Shown in pieces: positions 33,360 to 42,054 of a DNA stretch of 64,000 nt. Numbering within the stretch: the first letter of the stretch is position 1; the number at the start of each line of letters is the position of its first letter. The translations under genes and the position numbers were made by a program. A model generated the notes under the pieces. The model was not told the origin of the DNA. It saw nothing but the letters and a program-made list of their open reading frames with translations, and made no database searches. Origin of the DNA: Methylobacterium sp. J-067 (lineage in GTDB: Bacteria; Pseudomonadota; Alphaproteobacteria; Rhizobiales; Beijerinckiaceae); assembly GCF_022829465.1 (NCBI RefSeq), contig NZ_JAKSXZ010000106.1, positions 1-64,000 of the forward strand. The letters are read 5' to 3'.

Positions 33360-34016
33360 ATGCCAGAGGTCATCTTCACCGGTCCCGCCGGGCGCCTGGA
33401 GGGCCGTTATCAGGCCCCCAAGAAGCGCGGCGCTCCCATCGCCATCGTGCTGCACCCGCACCCGCAGTTCGGCGGCACGATGAACAATCAAATCGTGTAC
33501 AATCTTTTCTACACGTTCGCCAATCGCGGCTTCGCAGCCCTGCGCTTCAATTTTCGCGGGGTCGGCCGCAGCCAGGGCGCCTTCGATCACGGCTCGGGCG
33601 AATTGTCCGACGCGGCGGCAGCGCTCGATTGGGTGCAGGCGGTGAACCCGGAGGCGAAGGCCTGCTGGATCGCGGGCGTGTCCTTCGGCTCGTGGATCGG
33701 CATGCAATTGCTGATGCGCCGCCCGGAGATCGAGGGCTTCATCTCCATCGCGGCCATGGCCAACCGCTACGATTTCACCTTCCTGGCCCCCTGCCCCTCC
33801 TCCGGCCTGTTCGTGCACGGCTCCGAGGATCGGGTCGCGCCGGCCCGCGAGGTGATGCCGGTGATTGAGAAGGTGAAGACGCAGAAGGGCGTCATCATCG
33901 AGCACCAGATCGTCGATGGCGCGAACCACTTCTTCGACGGCAAGGTCGATGAGCTGACGCAGACCGTCGACACCTATCTCGACAAGCGTCTGGGCAAGCG
34001 GGAAGAGGCCGCCTGA
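33360..34016 (+). CDS. alpha/beta hydrolase (short dienelactone-hydrolase-like group)
   Basis: 218 residues from ATG 33360. IAIVLHPHPQFGGTMNNQIVYNLF and LRFNFRGVGRSQG are the hallmarks of a small alphaproteobacterial hydrolase group (COG2945-like). The nucleophile elbow is WIAGVSFGSWIG with catalytic Ser, the Asp is in HGSEDRVAP, and the His is in GANHFFDG. The natural substrate is unknown. It is divergent from the SUF operon across the ICE boxes, so its promoter may feel the same regulator. Confidence 0.9.
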   Translation: MPEVIFTGPAGRLEGRYQAPKKRGAPIAIVLHPHPQFGGTMNNQIVYNLFYTFANRGFAALRFNFRGVGRSQGAFDHGSGELSDAAAALDWVQAVNPEAKACWIAGVSFGSWIGMQLLMRRPEIEGFISIAAMANRYDFTFLAPCPSSGLFVHGSEDRVAPAREVMPVIEKVKTQKGVIIEHQIVDGANHFFDGKVDELTQTVDTYLDKRLGKREEAA

Positions 34017-34072
34017 GGCAATATGCGGGTGGATGCCGGTAGTCGGCTTACCGCCTCTCACCTTGACGCGGC

Positions 34073-34096
34073 GGGGCGCTCCGAATAGGGCGCCCC
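34073..34096. terminator. possible weak terminator hairpin after the hydrolase gene
   Basis: GGGGCGC (34073-34079) pairs with GCGCCCC (34090-34096) across a 10-nt loop. It is followed only by TTCC, so any termination without Rho would be weak. It stands between the hydrolase and the receiver gene on the same strand. Confidence 0.35.
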
Positions 34097-34129
34097 TTCC
34101 ATCCCTGTCGCGGAACGTATCCACGCCTG

Positions 34130-34516
34130 ATGACGGATCACTCCTCCGAGCAACCGGTCGTCCTGCTGGTCGAAGACGACGGCCTCCTCCTGATGGAGGC
34201 GTCCGACACCCTTGCGGATGCCGGCTTCACCGTTCTGGAGGCGTCGCACGCGGACAAGGCCCTCGCCGTCCTGGAGAACCGGGACGACGTGGAGGTCCTG
34301 ATGACCGACGTGGATATGCCGCAGGGCTCCATGGACGGTTTCGCCCTCGCCCGCCTCGTGGCGCATCGCTGGCCCGGCATCCCGGTGCTGGTCGTTTCGG
34401 GGATGGGCACCCCCGGCCCGCACGACATGCCCGACGGGGCGCGCTTCATCCCGAAGCCCTACGAGCCGACAACCCTGGTCCGAACCCTGCGCGCCTTCAT
34501 CCGCCGCGCGGCCTGA
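34130..34516 (+). CDS. single-domain response regulator (receiver only)
   Basis: 128 residues, only a CheY-like receiver. The acidic pair D16-D17 follows the first strand (VLLVEDD), and the phospho-acceptor is D60 (LMTDVDMP). The conserved Lys is in FIPKPYEP near the end. There is no output domain, so it acts by protein contact, perhaps as a phosphate sink for a histidine kinase encoded elsewhere. Single-domain receivers of this form are numerous in Methylobacterium-like genomes. No kinase gene is adjacent. Confidence 0.93.
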   Translation: MTDHSSEQPVVLLVEDDGLLLMEASDTLADAGFTVLEASHADKALAVLENRDDVEVLMTDVDMPQGSMDGFALARLVAHRWPGIPVLVVSGMGTPGPHDMPDGARFIPKPYEPTTLVRTLRAFIRRAA

Positions 34517-34586
34517 GCCATAAGGGACGGACCTTTCGGCCGTGGCCGATCCGCGCGGTGCCGAGCCGCCTGACCCGACGAGTCCC

Positions 34587-35882
34587 ATGACCGACGAGAC
34601 CCGACATCACCGGTTCGCGACCCAGGCGATCCACGCGGGCGCCGCCCCCGATCCGGCGACGGGCGCGCGGGCGCAGCCGATCTACTTCACGAACGGCTTC
34701 GTGTTCGATTCGACCGAGCAGGCGGCCGACATCTTCGCCGTGCGCAAGACCGGCTTCTCCTATTCGCGCGGCTCCAACCCGACCGTGGCGGCCCTGGAGC
34801 GGCGTGTCGCGGCGCTGGAGGGGGCCAAGGCCGCCATCGCCGTCGCCTCCGGCCAGTCGGCGGTGCTGCTCGTGCTGATGACGCTGATGCGCAGCGGCGA
34901 TTCCTACGTCGTGTCGCCACGCCTGTTCGGCGGGTCGCTGGGGTTGATGCGGCGCCTCGACGGTCGCTACGACCTGAAGCCCCGCTTCGCCCGCGGCATG
35001 GAGCCGGCGGATTTCGAGGCGGCGATCACGCCGGGCTGCAAGGCCATCGTCTGCGAATCCATCGTGAACCCCTGCGGCTTCGTGATGGACATCGAGGGTA
35101 TCGCGGCGGTGGCCAAGCGCCACGGCCTGCCGCTGATCGTGGACAACACCCTCGCCTCCCCGGCCCTGATCCGGCCCATCGAGCACGGCGCCGACATCGT
35201 CGTGCACTCGACCTCGAAGTTCCTGGCGGGCTCCGGCCAGGTGATCGGCGGCGTGATCTGCGACGGCGGCACCTTCGACTGGGTGAAGGCCGGTGGCTAC
35301 GACCTGATCAACGACCCCTGGCCGGATTACGACGGGCTCGTGATCCCGCAGCGTTTCCCGGAGACGCCGTTCGCGGTGGCCTGCCGCCTGTTCGGCCTGC
35401 GCGACCTCGGCCCCGGCCTATCGCCGATGAACGCCTTCCTGACGATCACCGGCATCGAGACCCTGCCGCTGCGCATGGAGCGCCACTGTTCCAACGCGAA
35501 GACCGTCGCCGCCTACCTGAAGGACCACCCGGCGGTGGAATGGGTCAGTTATCCCGGCCTGCCGGGCCAGACCGGCGAAGCGAACGCGGCGCGCTACACG
35601 CCGAAGGGACCCGGCGCGATCTTCACTTTCGCCCTCAAGGGTGGGGAGAAGGCGGCACTGAAGTTCATCACCTCGCTGGAACTGGTCTCGCACCTCGTCA
35701 ACATCGGCGAGATCAAGACGCTGGCGATTCACCCGGCGACCACGACCCACCGGCAATTGCCCGCCAGCGAAAAGGCCATCGCCTTCGTCGGGCCGGAGAC
35801 GGTGCGGCTCTCGATCGGGCTGGAGAACGTCGAGGACCTGATCGCGGATATCGCGCAGGCGCTGGAGCAGGCGGGGGCGTAG
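34587..35882 (+). CDS. O-acetyl/O-succinylhomoserine sulfhydrylase
   Basis: 431 residues from ATG 34587. It is a PLP enzyme of the Cys/Met metabolism family: FSYSRGSNPTVAALERRVAALEG, ASGQSAVLL, VDNTLASPALIRP, and the PLP Lys in VHSTSKFLAGSGQVIGG. SLVSHLVNIGEIKTLAIHPATTTH near the end is typical of MetY and MetZ. It makes homocysteine directly from sulfide and an activated homoserine, feeding MetH. Length favours the O-acetylhomoserine type (MetY), while alphaproteobacterial MetZ uses the succinyl ester; sequence by eye does not decide. No SAM-II riboswitch-like sequence is seen upstream. Confidence 0.9.
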   Translation: MTDETRHHRFATQAIHAGAAPDPATGARAQPIYFTNGFVFDSTEQAADIFAVRKTGFSYSRGSNPTVAALERRVAALEGAKAAIAVASGQSAVLLVLMTLMRSGDSYVVSPRLFGGSLGLMRRLDGRYDLKPRFARGMEPADFEAAITPGCKAIVCESIVNPCGFVMDIEGIAAVAKRHGLPLIVDNTLASPALIRPIEHGADIVVHSTSKFLAGSGQVIGGVICDGGTFDWVKAGGYDLINDPWPDYDGLVIPQRFPETPFAVACRLFGLRDLGPGLSPMNAFLTITGIETLPLRMERHCSNAKTVAAYLKDHPAVEWVSYPGLPGQTGEANAARYTPKGPGAIFTFALKGGEKAALKFITSLELVSHLVNIGEIKTLAIHPATTTHRQLPASEKAIAFVGPETVRLSIGLENVEDLIADIAQALEQAGA

Positions 35883-35928
35883 GAGATCGCCCTCGACGGC
35901 GAGGCTCCATCCGCATCATAATGCGCGA

Positions 35929-36156
35929 ATGACGGACCTGCTCGACAAGGCGTTCTCGACCGCCCGGACCCTTCCCGCTCATGCGCAGGACGAGATCGCG
36001 CGCATGGTGCTCGCCCTCGTGGGCTCCGATCCGGCGGTCTACCAGTTCACGCCGGAGGAAGAGGCTGAACTCACCGAGTCGGAAGCGGCCATGGCGCGGG
36101 GCGATTTCGCCAGCGACGAAGAGGTGGACGCGATCTGGGCGAAGTATGGCGCGTGA
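35929..36156 (+). CDS. antitoxin of a type II toxin-antitoxin pair
   Basis: 75 residues. The N-terminus MTDLLDKAFSTARTLPAHAQDEIARMVLAL forms the LPxxxQDEIA helix seen in antitoxins paired with RelE/ParE toxins. The acidic C-terminal part (TPEEEAELTESEAAMARGDFASDEEVDAIWAKY) is the toxin-wrapping tail. Its stop overlaps the toxin start in GTGA, the usual coupling. It probably represses its own promoter between 35883 and 35928. Confidence 0.85.
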   Translation: MTDLLDKAFSTARTLPAHAQDEIARMVLALVGSDPAVYQFTPEEEAELTESEAAMARGDFASDEEVDAIWAKYGA

Positions 36157-36431
36157 GGCTGCGTCTCACCCGGCCGGCATCGCGCCAACTCGAAGCGGTG
36201 CTTCAGCACATTGCGAAACATCACCCGCAAGGTGCTGAGAACGTTCGTGACCGGCTGCGCTCGGTCATGAACGTTCTCGTCGATCATCCCTTCGCGGGAC
36301 GTGTCACGGCCCGTCCGCAGGTCCGGCGGATCATCGCCCTGCCCTATCCCTATGCGATCACCTACACGGTCGCGGATGGGAACGTCGTGATCCTCGGCAT
36401 CCGGCACACGGCTCGCCGCCCGCAGGGGTGA
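36153..36431 (+). CDS. RelE/ParE-family toxin
   Basis: 92 residues from GTG 36153. It is a ParE-like fold: RLTRPASRQLEAVLQHIAKHHPQGAENVRDRL, then LVDHPFAGRV, RRIIALPYPYAITYTV, and VVILGIRHTARRP at the end. The terminal IRHTAR is typical of ParE-type toxins. Whether it inhibits gyrase (ParE) or cuts mRNA (RelE) is not decided by the sequence. It forms an overlapping operon with the antitoxin and looks intact. Confidence 0.88.
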   Translation: MRLRLTRPASRQLEAVLQHIAKHHPQGAENVRDRLRSVMNVLVDHPFAGRVTARPQVRRIIALPYPYAITYTVADGNVVILGIRHTARRPQG

Positions 36432-36438
36432 GCGCGCG

Positions 36439-37608
36439 CTACTTCCGCCGCTCCAGGATCGACACGTAGTTGGCGACCGCCGCGCCGCCCATGTTGAACA
36501 CGCCCGCGAGCTCGGCGCCGGGCACCTGCATCTCGCCGGCCTCGTTCATCAGTTGCAGGCAGGCCATGACGTGCATCGAGACGCCCGTCGCGCCGACCGG
36601 GTGGCCCTTGGCCTTGAGCCCGCCCGACGGGTTCACCGGCAAGCGGCCGCCCTTCTCCGTCACCCCCTCGCGGACGATGCGAAAGCCTTCGCCCGGCGCG
36701 GCGAGGCCCATCGCCTCGTATTCGAGGAGTTCGGCGATGGTGAAGCAATCGTGGGTCTCCACGAAGGAGAGGTCCTCGTTGCCGATCCCGGCCTGCGTGC
36801 GGGCCTTGTCCCAGGCGCGGCGGGCGCCCTCGAAGGCGGTGGGGTCGCGGCGGGAGAGAGGCAGGATGTCGTTCACCTGCGCCCGCGCCCGGAAGCCGAT
36901 GGCCCGCTCCAGCCGCGCGGCAGTCTCGGCATCGGCCACGACGAGGGCGGCGGCGCCGTCCGAGATCAGCGAGCAATCGGTGCGCCGCAGCGGCGCGGCG
37001 ACGTAGGGATTCTTGTCCGAGACCTTGTTGCAGAAGTCGAAGCCGAGGTCCTTGCGCAGCTGCGCGTAGGGGTTGCCGACGCCGTTGCGGTGGTTCTTGG
37101 CGGCGATGCGGGCCAGTTCCTCGCTGCGGTCGCCGTAGCGCTGGAAGTAGCCCGCCGCGATGCGCCCGAACACGCCCGCGAAGCCGCCCTCGATCTCGGC
37201 CTCCTCCTTCCGGTAGGAGGCGCCAAGCAGGATGTCCCCGGTCTCGGCGACAGATTTCGCGGTCATCTTCTCCGCACCGACCACAAGGGCGATGCGGCCC
37301 CGGCCGCTGTCCACGAAGTCGAGGGCCGCGTAGAGCGCCGCCGAGCCGGTGGCGCAGGCGTTTTCCAGATGCGTCGAGGGGACGTGGGCGAGGTCCGGCT
37401 GGTTCAGGGCGACGAGGGAGCCCTCGAAGCCCTGCTTCGAGAAGCCGGTGTTCATGACGCCGACATAGATGCCGTCGACCTCGGACGCTGCGACCCCGGC
37501 ATGGGCCAGCGCCTCGCCGGAGACGCGGGCGATCAGGCTCTCGACGTCGGGGTCTTCGAGCTTGCCGAAGGGGGTGTGGGCCCAGCCCACGATGCAGGCA
37601 CGCGTCAT
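36439..37608 (-). CDS. thiolase-family acetyl-CoA acetyltransferase (SCP-x-like)
   Basis: 389 residues. The acyl-accepting Cys is in ENACATGSAALYAA (about residue 85), the His in VETHDCFTIAELLEYEAMGLA, and the C-terminal GGLKAKGHPVGATGVS is conserved. The spacing and the HDCFT form place it with the SCP-x/thiolase-like group rather than classic PhaA thiolases. It probably cleaves or forms 3-oxoacyl-CoA; the acyl group is unknown. It converges on the toxin gene with 7 bp between. Confidence 0.87.
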   Translation of the reverse strand: MTRACIVGWAHTPFGKLEDPDVESLIARVSGEALAHAGVAASEVDGIYVGVMNTGFSKQGFEGSLVALNQPDLAHVPSTHLENACATGSAALYAALDFVDSGRGRIALVVGAEKMTAKSVAETGDILLGASYRKEEAEIEGGFAGVFGRIAAGYFQRYGDRSEELARIAAKNHRNGVGNPYAQLRKDLGFDFCNKVSDKNPYVAAPLRRTDCSLISDGAAALVVADAETAARLERAIGFRARAQVNDILPLSRRDPTAFEGARRAWDKARTQAGIGNEDLSFVETHDCFTIAELLEYEAMGLAAPGEGFRIVREGVTEKGGRLPVNPSGGLKAKGHPVGATGVSMHVMACLQLMNEAGEMQVPGAELAGVFNMGGAAVANYVSILERRK

Positions 37609-37654
37609 CGTTTCTCTCCCGTTGCCCGGACGATGGCCCCGCCGATCCCCCGGA

Positions 37655-39361
37655 TCAAGGGTGGTCGGGCGCGGCTCCAGCCAGGAAGTCGAAATCGCAG
37701 CCCTCCGGCGCCTGGGTGACGCTGCGCCGATAGAGGGCCTTGTAGCCCCGCTTCGGCGCGGGCGGCGGCTCGTGCGCGGCGAGGCGGCGGGCGATCTCCT
37801 CCGGCGCGACCAGTAGGTCGATGCGCTTCTCCTTCACCGAGAGGCGGATGCGGTCGCCGTCGCGCACGGCGGCCAGCGGCCCGCCGATGGCCGCTTCGGG
37901 GGCGACGTGCAGCACGATGGTGCCGAAGGCCGTGCCCGACATGCGTGCGTCCGAGATGCGCACCATGTCCTTCACCCCGGCGCGGGCGAGCTTCTTCGGG
38001 ATCGGCAGATAGCCGGCCTCCGGCATCCCGGCGGCGTGCGGGCCGGCATTCTGCAGGACGAGGATGTCGTCGGGCGTGACGTCGAGGTCGGGGTCGTCGA
38101 TCCGGGCCGAGAGGTCTTCGAGCCCGGTGAACACCACCGCCCTTCCCTCGGTCTCGAACAGGCCGGGCGTCGCGGCGGCGCGCTTGAAGATCGCCCCGTC
38201 CGGCGCGAGGCTGCCGCCGAGGGTGATGAGGCCGCCCTGCGGCGAGACCGGATCGGCAAAGGGCCGGATCACCGCGCGGTCGACCCAGGTCTCCGGCTCG
38301 TCCAGCCGCTCGGCCAGGGTGCGGCCCTCGATGTCCACGGTGTCGAGGTGCAGGAGTGGGCGCAACTCGCGCAGGAGGGCGCCCATGCCGCCGGCCGCGT
38401 GGAAATCCTCCATGTATCCGTCGCCGACCGGCTTCAGATCGACCAGCACGGGGGTCTCGTCGGAGATGGCGTTGAAGCGCTCGTAGGGGATGCGGATGCC
38501 GAGCCGCCCGGCGATGGCGGTGAGGTGCACGATGGCGTTGGTGGAGCCCGACACCGCCATCAACACGCGGACCGCGTTCTCGACGGACTTCTGCGTGATG
38601 ACCCGGCTCGGGCGGATCTTCGTCTCGATGAGGCGCACGGCGGCGCGGCCCGTCTCCTCGGCGGCGACGAGCCGGTCGGAATGGACGGCCGGGATCGCCG
38701 CCGTCCCCGGCAACGACATGCCCAGGGCCTCGGCGATGCAGGCCATGGTGGAGGCGGTTCCCATCACCGCGCAGGTGCCCTGCGTGACCGAGAGCCGTCC
38801 CTCGACCTCGGCAATCTCCTCGTCATCGACGGTGCCCGCGCGGTACTTCGCCCAGAAGCCCCGGCAATCGGTGCAGGCGCCGAGCCGCTGGCCCCGGTGG
38901 CGGCCGGTGGACATCGGCCCGGTGACGAGCTGGATCGCCGGCAGGTCGGCCGAGGCCGCGCCCATGAGCTGGGCCGGCACGGTCTTGTCGCAGCCGCCGA
39001 TCAGCACCACCGCATCCATGGGCTGGGCGAGGATCATCTCCTCCGTGTCCATGGCCATGAGGTTGCGGTAGACCATGCTGGTCGGGTTGAGGAACACCTC
39101 GCCCAGCGAGACGGTCGGGAACGGGCGCGGCAGGGCGCCGGCTTCGAGCACCCCGCGCGAGACCGCTTCCACCAGTTCCGGCATCCCCCGGTGGCAATTG
39201 TTGAAGCCCGAGGGCGTCATGGCGATGCCCACCACCGGCTTGTTCAAGAGCCGGGGCGAGATCCCCATGGAGCGCGCGAAGGAGCGCCGCAGGTACCGGG
39301 CGAAATCCCGGTCGCCGTAGTTGGTGAGCCCCCGGTCGAGGCCGTGCGGTTCGTCGGTCAT
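37655..39361 (-). CDS. IlvD/Edd-family dehydratase
   Basis: 568 residues. It belongs to the Fe-S dehydratases acting on dihydroxy acids or sugar acids. Motifs are NNCHRGMPELVEAV, LIGGCDKTVPAQLMGAASADLPA, CTDCRGFWAKYRAG, GTCAVMGTASTMACIAEALGM and GSTNAIVHLTAIAGRLGI. The C-terminal half has RISDARMSGTAFGTIVLHVAPEAAIGGPLA. The CTDC segment and ARMSGTAFGT resemble sugar-acid dehydratases (arabonate/xylonate type) more than biosynthetic IlvD, but this is not certain. It may form a catabolic group with the aldehyde dehydrogenase upstream on the same strand. Confidence 0.88.
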   Translation of the reverse strand: MTDEPHGLDRGLTNYGDRDFARYLRRSFARSMGISPRLLNKPVVGIAMTPSGFNNCHRGMPELVEAVSRGVLEAGALPRPFPTVSLGEVFLNPTSMVYRNLMAMDTEEMILAQPMDAVVLIGGCDKTVPAQLMGAASADLPAIQLVTGPMSTGRHRGQRLGACTDCRGFWAKYRAGTVDDEEIAEVEGRLSVTQGTCAVMGTASTMACIAEALGMSLPGTAAIPAVHSDRLVAAEETGRAAVRLIETKIRPSRVITQKSVENAVRVLMAVSGSTNAIVHLTAIAGRLGIRIPYERFNAISDETPVLVDLKPVGDGYMEDFHAAGGMGALLRELRPLLHLDTVDIEGRTLAERLDEPETWVDRAVIRPFADPVSPQGGLITLGGSLAPDGAIFKRAAATPGLFETEGRAVVFTGLEDLSARIDDPDLDVTPDDILVLQNAGPHAAGMPEAGYLPIPKKLARAGVKDMVRISDARMSGTAFGTIVLHVAPEAAIGGPLAAVRDGDRIRLSVKEKRIDLLVAPEEIARRLAAHEPPPAPKRGYKALYRRSVTQAPEGCDFDFLAGAAPDHP

Positions 39362-39377
39362 CGTGGCTCCTCGGGCC

Positions 39378-39455
39378 TCACCGCAGGTGGAATGCGATCC
39401 ACGCCGCGGCGAGCAGGATGACGGCTGTGAGGGCGAGGCGAAAGGCTGGTTTCAT
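39378..39455 (-). CDS. possible 25-residue single-helix micro-protein
   Basis: A 26-codon frame from ATG 39455. It reads as a basic start (MKPAFRLA) then a continuous membrane helix (LTAVILLAAAWIAF) ending HLR. Composition and topology match real one-helix bacterial micro-proteins, but the ribosome-binding site is weak (GCGAAAGC). It lies between a 93-bp palindromic repeat and the dehydratase gene on the same strand. No family is known to me. Confidence 0.35.
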   Translation of the reverse strand: MKPAFRLALTAVILLAAAWIAFHLR

Positions 39456-39476
39456 CTGCTTTCGCCCATGGCACCA

Positions 39477-39569
39477 CGTCATTGCGAGCGTAGCGAAGCA
39501 ATCCAGGGATGCGGGCCTTCTCAGAACGCAGCGCCGCCCTGGATTGCTTCGCTCTCGCTCGCAATGACG
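39477..39569. repeat. 93-bp palindromic intergenic repeat, copy B
   Basis: It has the same outer arms CGTCATTGCGAG and CTCGCAATGACG and the same inner blocks GCGAAGCAATCCAGGG and CCCTGGATTGCTTCGC as the copy at 21654-21746, with the same total length. The centre differs but keeps CAGAACG. It lies just after the stop of the aldehyde dehydrogenase gene. Confidence 0.88.
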
Positions 39570-39584
39570 GTGTGGCTCTTGTGC

Positions 39585-41066
39585 CTACCGCATCACGAAC
39601 GGGTTCTCCGGCGCGTCGCGGCTGGTGGAGATCCAGATGCTTTTGGTCTCCAGATACTCGCGGATCGACTCGATGCCGCTCTCGCGGCCGAGGCCGGAGC
39701 GCTTCATGCCGCCAAACGGCATCATGTAGCTGACCGCCCGGTAGGTGTTCACCCAGACCGTGCCCGCCTTCAGGCCCTTCGACATCCGCATCGCCTTGCC
39801 GATATCCTGCGTCCAGACGCCGGCCGCGAGGCCGTAGATCACGTCGTTGCCGAGCCGCAGCGCCTCGGCCTCGTCCTCGAAGCCGATGATCGACAGGACT
39901 GGGCCGAACACCTCCTCCTGCGCGATGCGCATCGAATTGGTCACGTCGGCGAAGATCGTCGGCTCAACGAACTGGCCGCCCTTCACGCCTTCGCCGGTGG
40001 CCGGGTTGCCGCCGAAGACGCAGCGGGCGCCCTCCTTCTTGGCCACCGCGATGTAGTCCAGCACCTTCTGGTACTGCGGCGGGGTGGTGATTGGGCCGAT
40101 GTTGGTGCCGGAATCCATCGGATCGCCGAGCTTGGCGGATTTCGCGAGCTCGATCAGCCGGGCGGTGAAGTCCTCACGGATGCTGTTCTGCACGAGGAGG
40201 CGCGAGCCCGCGATGCAGGTCTGGCCGGTGGCGGCGAAGATGCCGGAGATGGCTCCGGCGGCGGCCATCTTCAGGTCGGCGTCGGCGAAGACGATGTTCG
40301 GCGACTTGCCGCCGAGTTCGAGGGCCACGCGCTTCACCTGCTTGGCGGCCTCGGAATAGATCCGCGCCCCCGTCGCATCCGAGCCGGTGAAGGTGATCTT
40401 GGCGACGTCGGGGTGCTCGACGATGGCCGCGCCGGTCTCGGCGCCGTAGCCGGTCACGACGTTCAGCATCCCGTCCGGCAGGCCTGCCTCCTTGAGGAGG
40501 GCGGCGAATTCCAGCGTGCTCGCCGAGGCGAACTCGGAGGGCTTGATCACCACCGCGCAGCCGGCGGCGAGGGCCGGGGCGCATTTCCAGGCCACGAACA
40601 GCAGCGGCGAGTTCCAGGCGGTCAGCGCGCCGACCACGCCCACCGGCTCGTGGGTGGTGAAGGCGAAGGTCTCCGGCTTGTCGATCGGCACCTGCGTGCC
40701 CTCGATCTTGTCGGCGAGGCCGGCGAAGTAGTGCCACCATTCCGGCTGGTAGCGGGTCTGGCCGTACATCTCGGCGAAGAGCTTGCCGTTGTCGCGGGTC
40801 TCGATCTCGGCGAGGTGGCGGGCCTCCCGCTCCACGATGTCGCCGATCTTACGCAGCACCTTGCCCCGTGCCGAGGCGGTCATCGTCGCCCAGGGGCCTT
40901 CGGTCATGGCGCGCTTGGCCGCCGCGACGGCCCGGTCGACATCGGCCTTCGAGCTGCGCGGGATCCTGGCCCAGGGTTCGCCGCGATAGGGATCGACGGA
41001 CTCGAACCACTCGCCCTCGACCGGATCGACGAACGCCCCGTCGATGTAGAGTTGATAGGTCTTCAT
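39585..41066 (-). CDS. aldehyde dehydrogenase
   Basis: 493 residues from ATG 41066. It is a standard NAD(P)-dependent ALDH: TAWNSPLLFVAWKCAPALAAG with the catalytic Asn, VIKPSEFAS, FTGSDATGARI, the Glu in [13 protein letters not shown], and the catalytic Cys in ATGQTCIAGSRLL near residue 295. EEVFGPVLSI follows. The FAFTTHEPVGVVGAL start and the TRYQPEWWHYFAGLADKIEG block resemble carnitine- or betaine-aldehyde type and hydroxymuconic-semialdehyde-type members. Substrate is not decided. It is upstream of the IlvD/Edd dehydratase. Confidence 0.9.
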   Translation of the reverse strand: MKTYQLYIDGAFVDPVEGEWFESVDPYRGEPWARIPRSSKADVDRAVAAAKRAMTEGPWATMTASARGKVLRKIGDIVEREARHLAEIETRDNGKLFAEMYGQTRYQPEWWHYFAGLADKIEGTQVPIDKPETFAFTTHEPVGVVGALTAWNSPLLFVAWKCAPALAAGCAVVIKPSEFASASTLEFAALLKEAGLPDGMLNVVTGYGAETGAAIVEHPDVAKITFTGSDATGARIYSEAAKQVKRVALELGGKSPNIVFADADLKMAAAGAISGIFAATGQTCIAGSRLLVQNSIREDFTARLIELAKSAKLGDPMDSGTNIGPITTPPQYQKVLDYIAVAKKEGARCVFGGNPATGEGVKGGQFVEPTIFADVTNSMRIAQEEVFGPVLSIIGFEDEAEALRLGNDVIYGLAAGVWTQDIGKAMRMSKGLKAGTVWVNTYRAVSYMMPFGGMKRSGLGRESGIESIREYLETKSIWISTSRDAPENPFVMR

Positions 41067-41130
41067 CGGGCGTACTCCCTGTTCCGGCGGATGGGCCGGA
41101 TATGGAACAGGCCGGAGCACGGCGCCAGCC

Positions 41131-42054
41131 TCAGCCGCGCCCGATCCAGTCGCACACGCCCTCCACCGAGCGGAACGCGTCGAGGGCGTGGACCCGCACC
41201 CCCGGCAGAGCGGCCTCGGCCATGGTGGCCAGCGCGTGGCCGGGGCCGAGTTCGAGCACATGGCTCGCGCCGTACTCGCCGCAGGCCTCCAGGCAGGCGG
41301 CCCAGTCGATCGTGTGGGAGATCTGCCGCGCGAGCTTGTCGAGCCCGGCCTGCGGCTGGAACACCGCCGCCCCGTCGAGGCCGCTCAGCAGACGCGGCGC
41401 GGAAGGCGGCGGCCGGTGAAGCTCGGCCTCCGCCAGGATCTGCCGGAAACGCTCCGAGGCGGCGGCGAGCAGGGGCGTGTGCGAGGGCGTCGCGACGGCC
41501 AGCGGCACGGCCCGCTGGGCGCCCTGCGCCAGGGCGTCCGTGCAGAGGGCGTCGAGGGCGTCTCGCTTCCCGCCGACCACGCCACTGTCGGCGGCGTTGC
41601 GGATGGCGAGGTGGCATCCGTGCCGCCGGGCGAGGTCGTCCAGGGCCTGAAGGGTGAGACCGCGGATGCCCGCGAGGCCGAACCCCTCACCGGAAGCCGC
41701 GTCCATCGCCTCGGCGCGGGCAGCGGCCAGCCGCAGCACCGTGGCGGCGTCGAACCGGCCGGCGACGCCCCAGGCGGCGAGGTCGCCGATGGAATAGCCC
41801 GCCACGATGGCCCGGCCGGGCTGGCCCGAAGCGATGACGCTCCATCCGGCGAGCGCCGCGACGCAGCACAGGATCTGCCCCGTGCGGTTGCCGTGCAGCC
41901 CCTCCCCCGCTTTGGCGAGGTCGCGCGGGTCGGTGCCGCCGAGGAGCGGGCGCGCCGCTTCGAAGACGGGCTGCGCTTCCGCGCGCTCGGCCGTGAGGTC
42001 GAACATGGCCGGGTGCTGGCCGCCCTGGCCCGACAGGAGGATTGCGAGGGTCAT
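41131..42054 (-). CDS. mdcH: malonate decarboxylase malonyl transferase MdcH
   Basis: 307 residues. It is a FabD-type acyltransferase with ILLSGQGGQHPAMF, nucleophile elbow VAGYSIGDLAAWG (catalytic Ser) and active-site His in VATPSHTPLLAAA. MdcH loads malonyl from malonyl-CoA onto the acyl-carrier subunit MdcC to start the cycle. It is last in the operon mdcA-C-D-E-G-H, its ATG overlapping the mdcG stop. FabD of fatty-acid synthesis is the alternative, but the context makes MdcH clear. Confidence 0.93.
   Translation of the reverse strand: MTLAILLSGQGGQHPAMFDLTAERAEAQPVFEAARPLLGGTDPRDLAKAGEGLHGNRTGQILCCVAALAGWSVIASGQPGRAIVAGYSIGDLAAWGVAGRFDAATVLRLAAARAEAMDAASGEGFGLAGIRGLTLQALDDLARRHGCHLAIRNAADSGVVGGKRDALDALCTDALAQGAQRAVPLAVATPSHTPLLAAASERFRQILAEAELHRPPPSAPRLLSGLDGAAVFQPQAGLDKLARQISHTIDWAACLEACGEYGASHVLELGPGHALATMAEAALPGVRVHALDAFRSVEGVCDWIGRG

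Noticed and set aside
34500..34590. SAM-II riboswitch before the homoserine sulfhydrylase gene
   Set aside because: The leader is short and shows neither the conserved SAM-II core nor its pseudoknot-forming segments.
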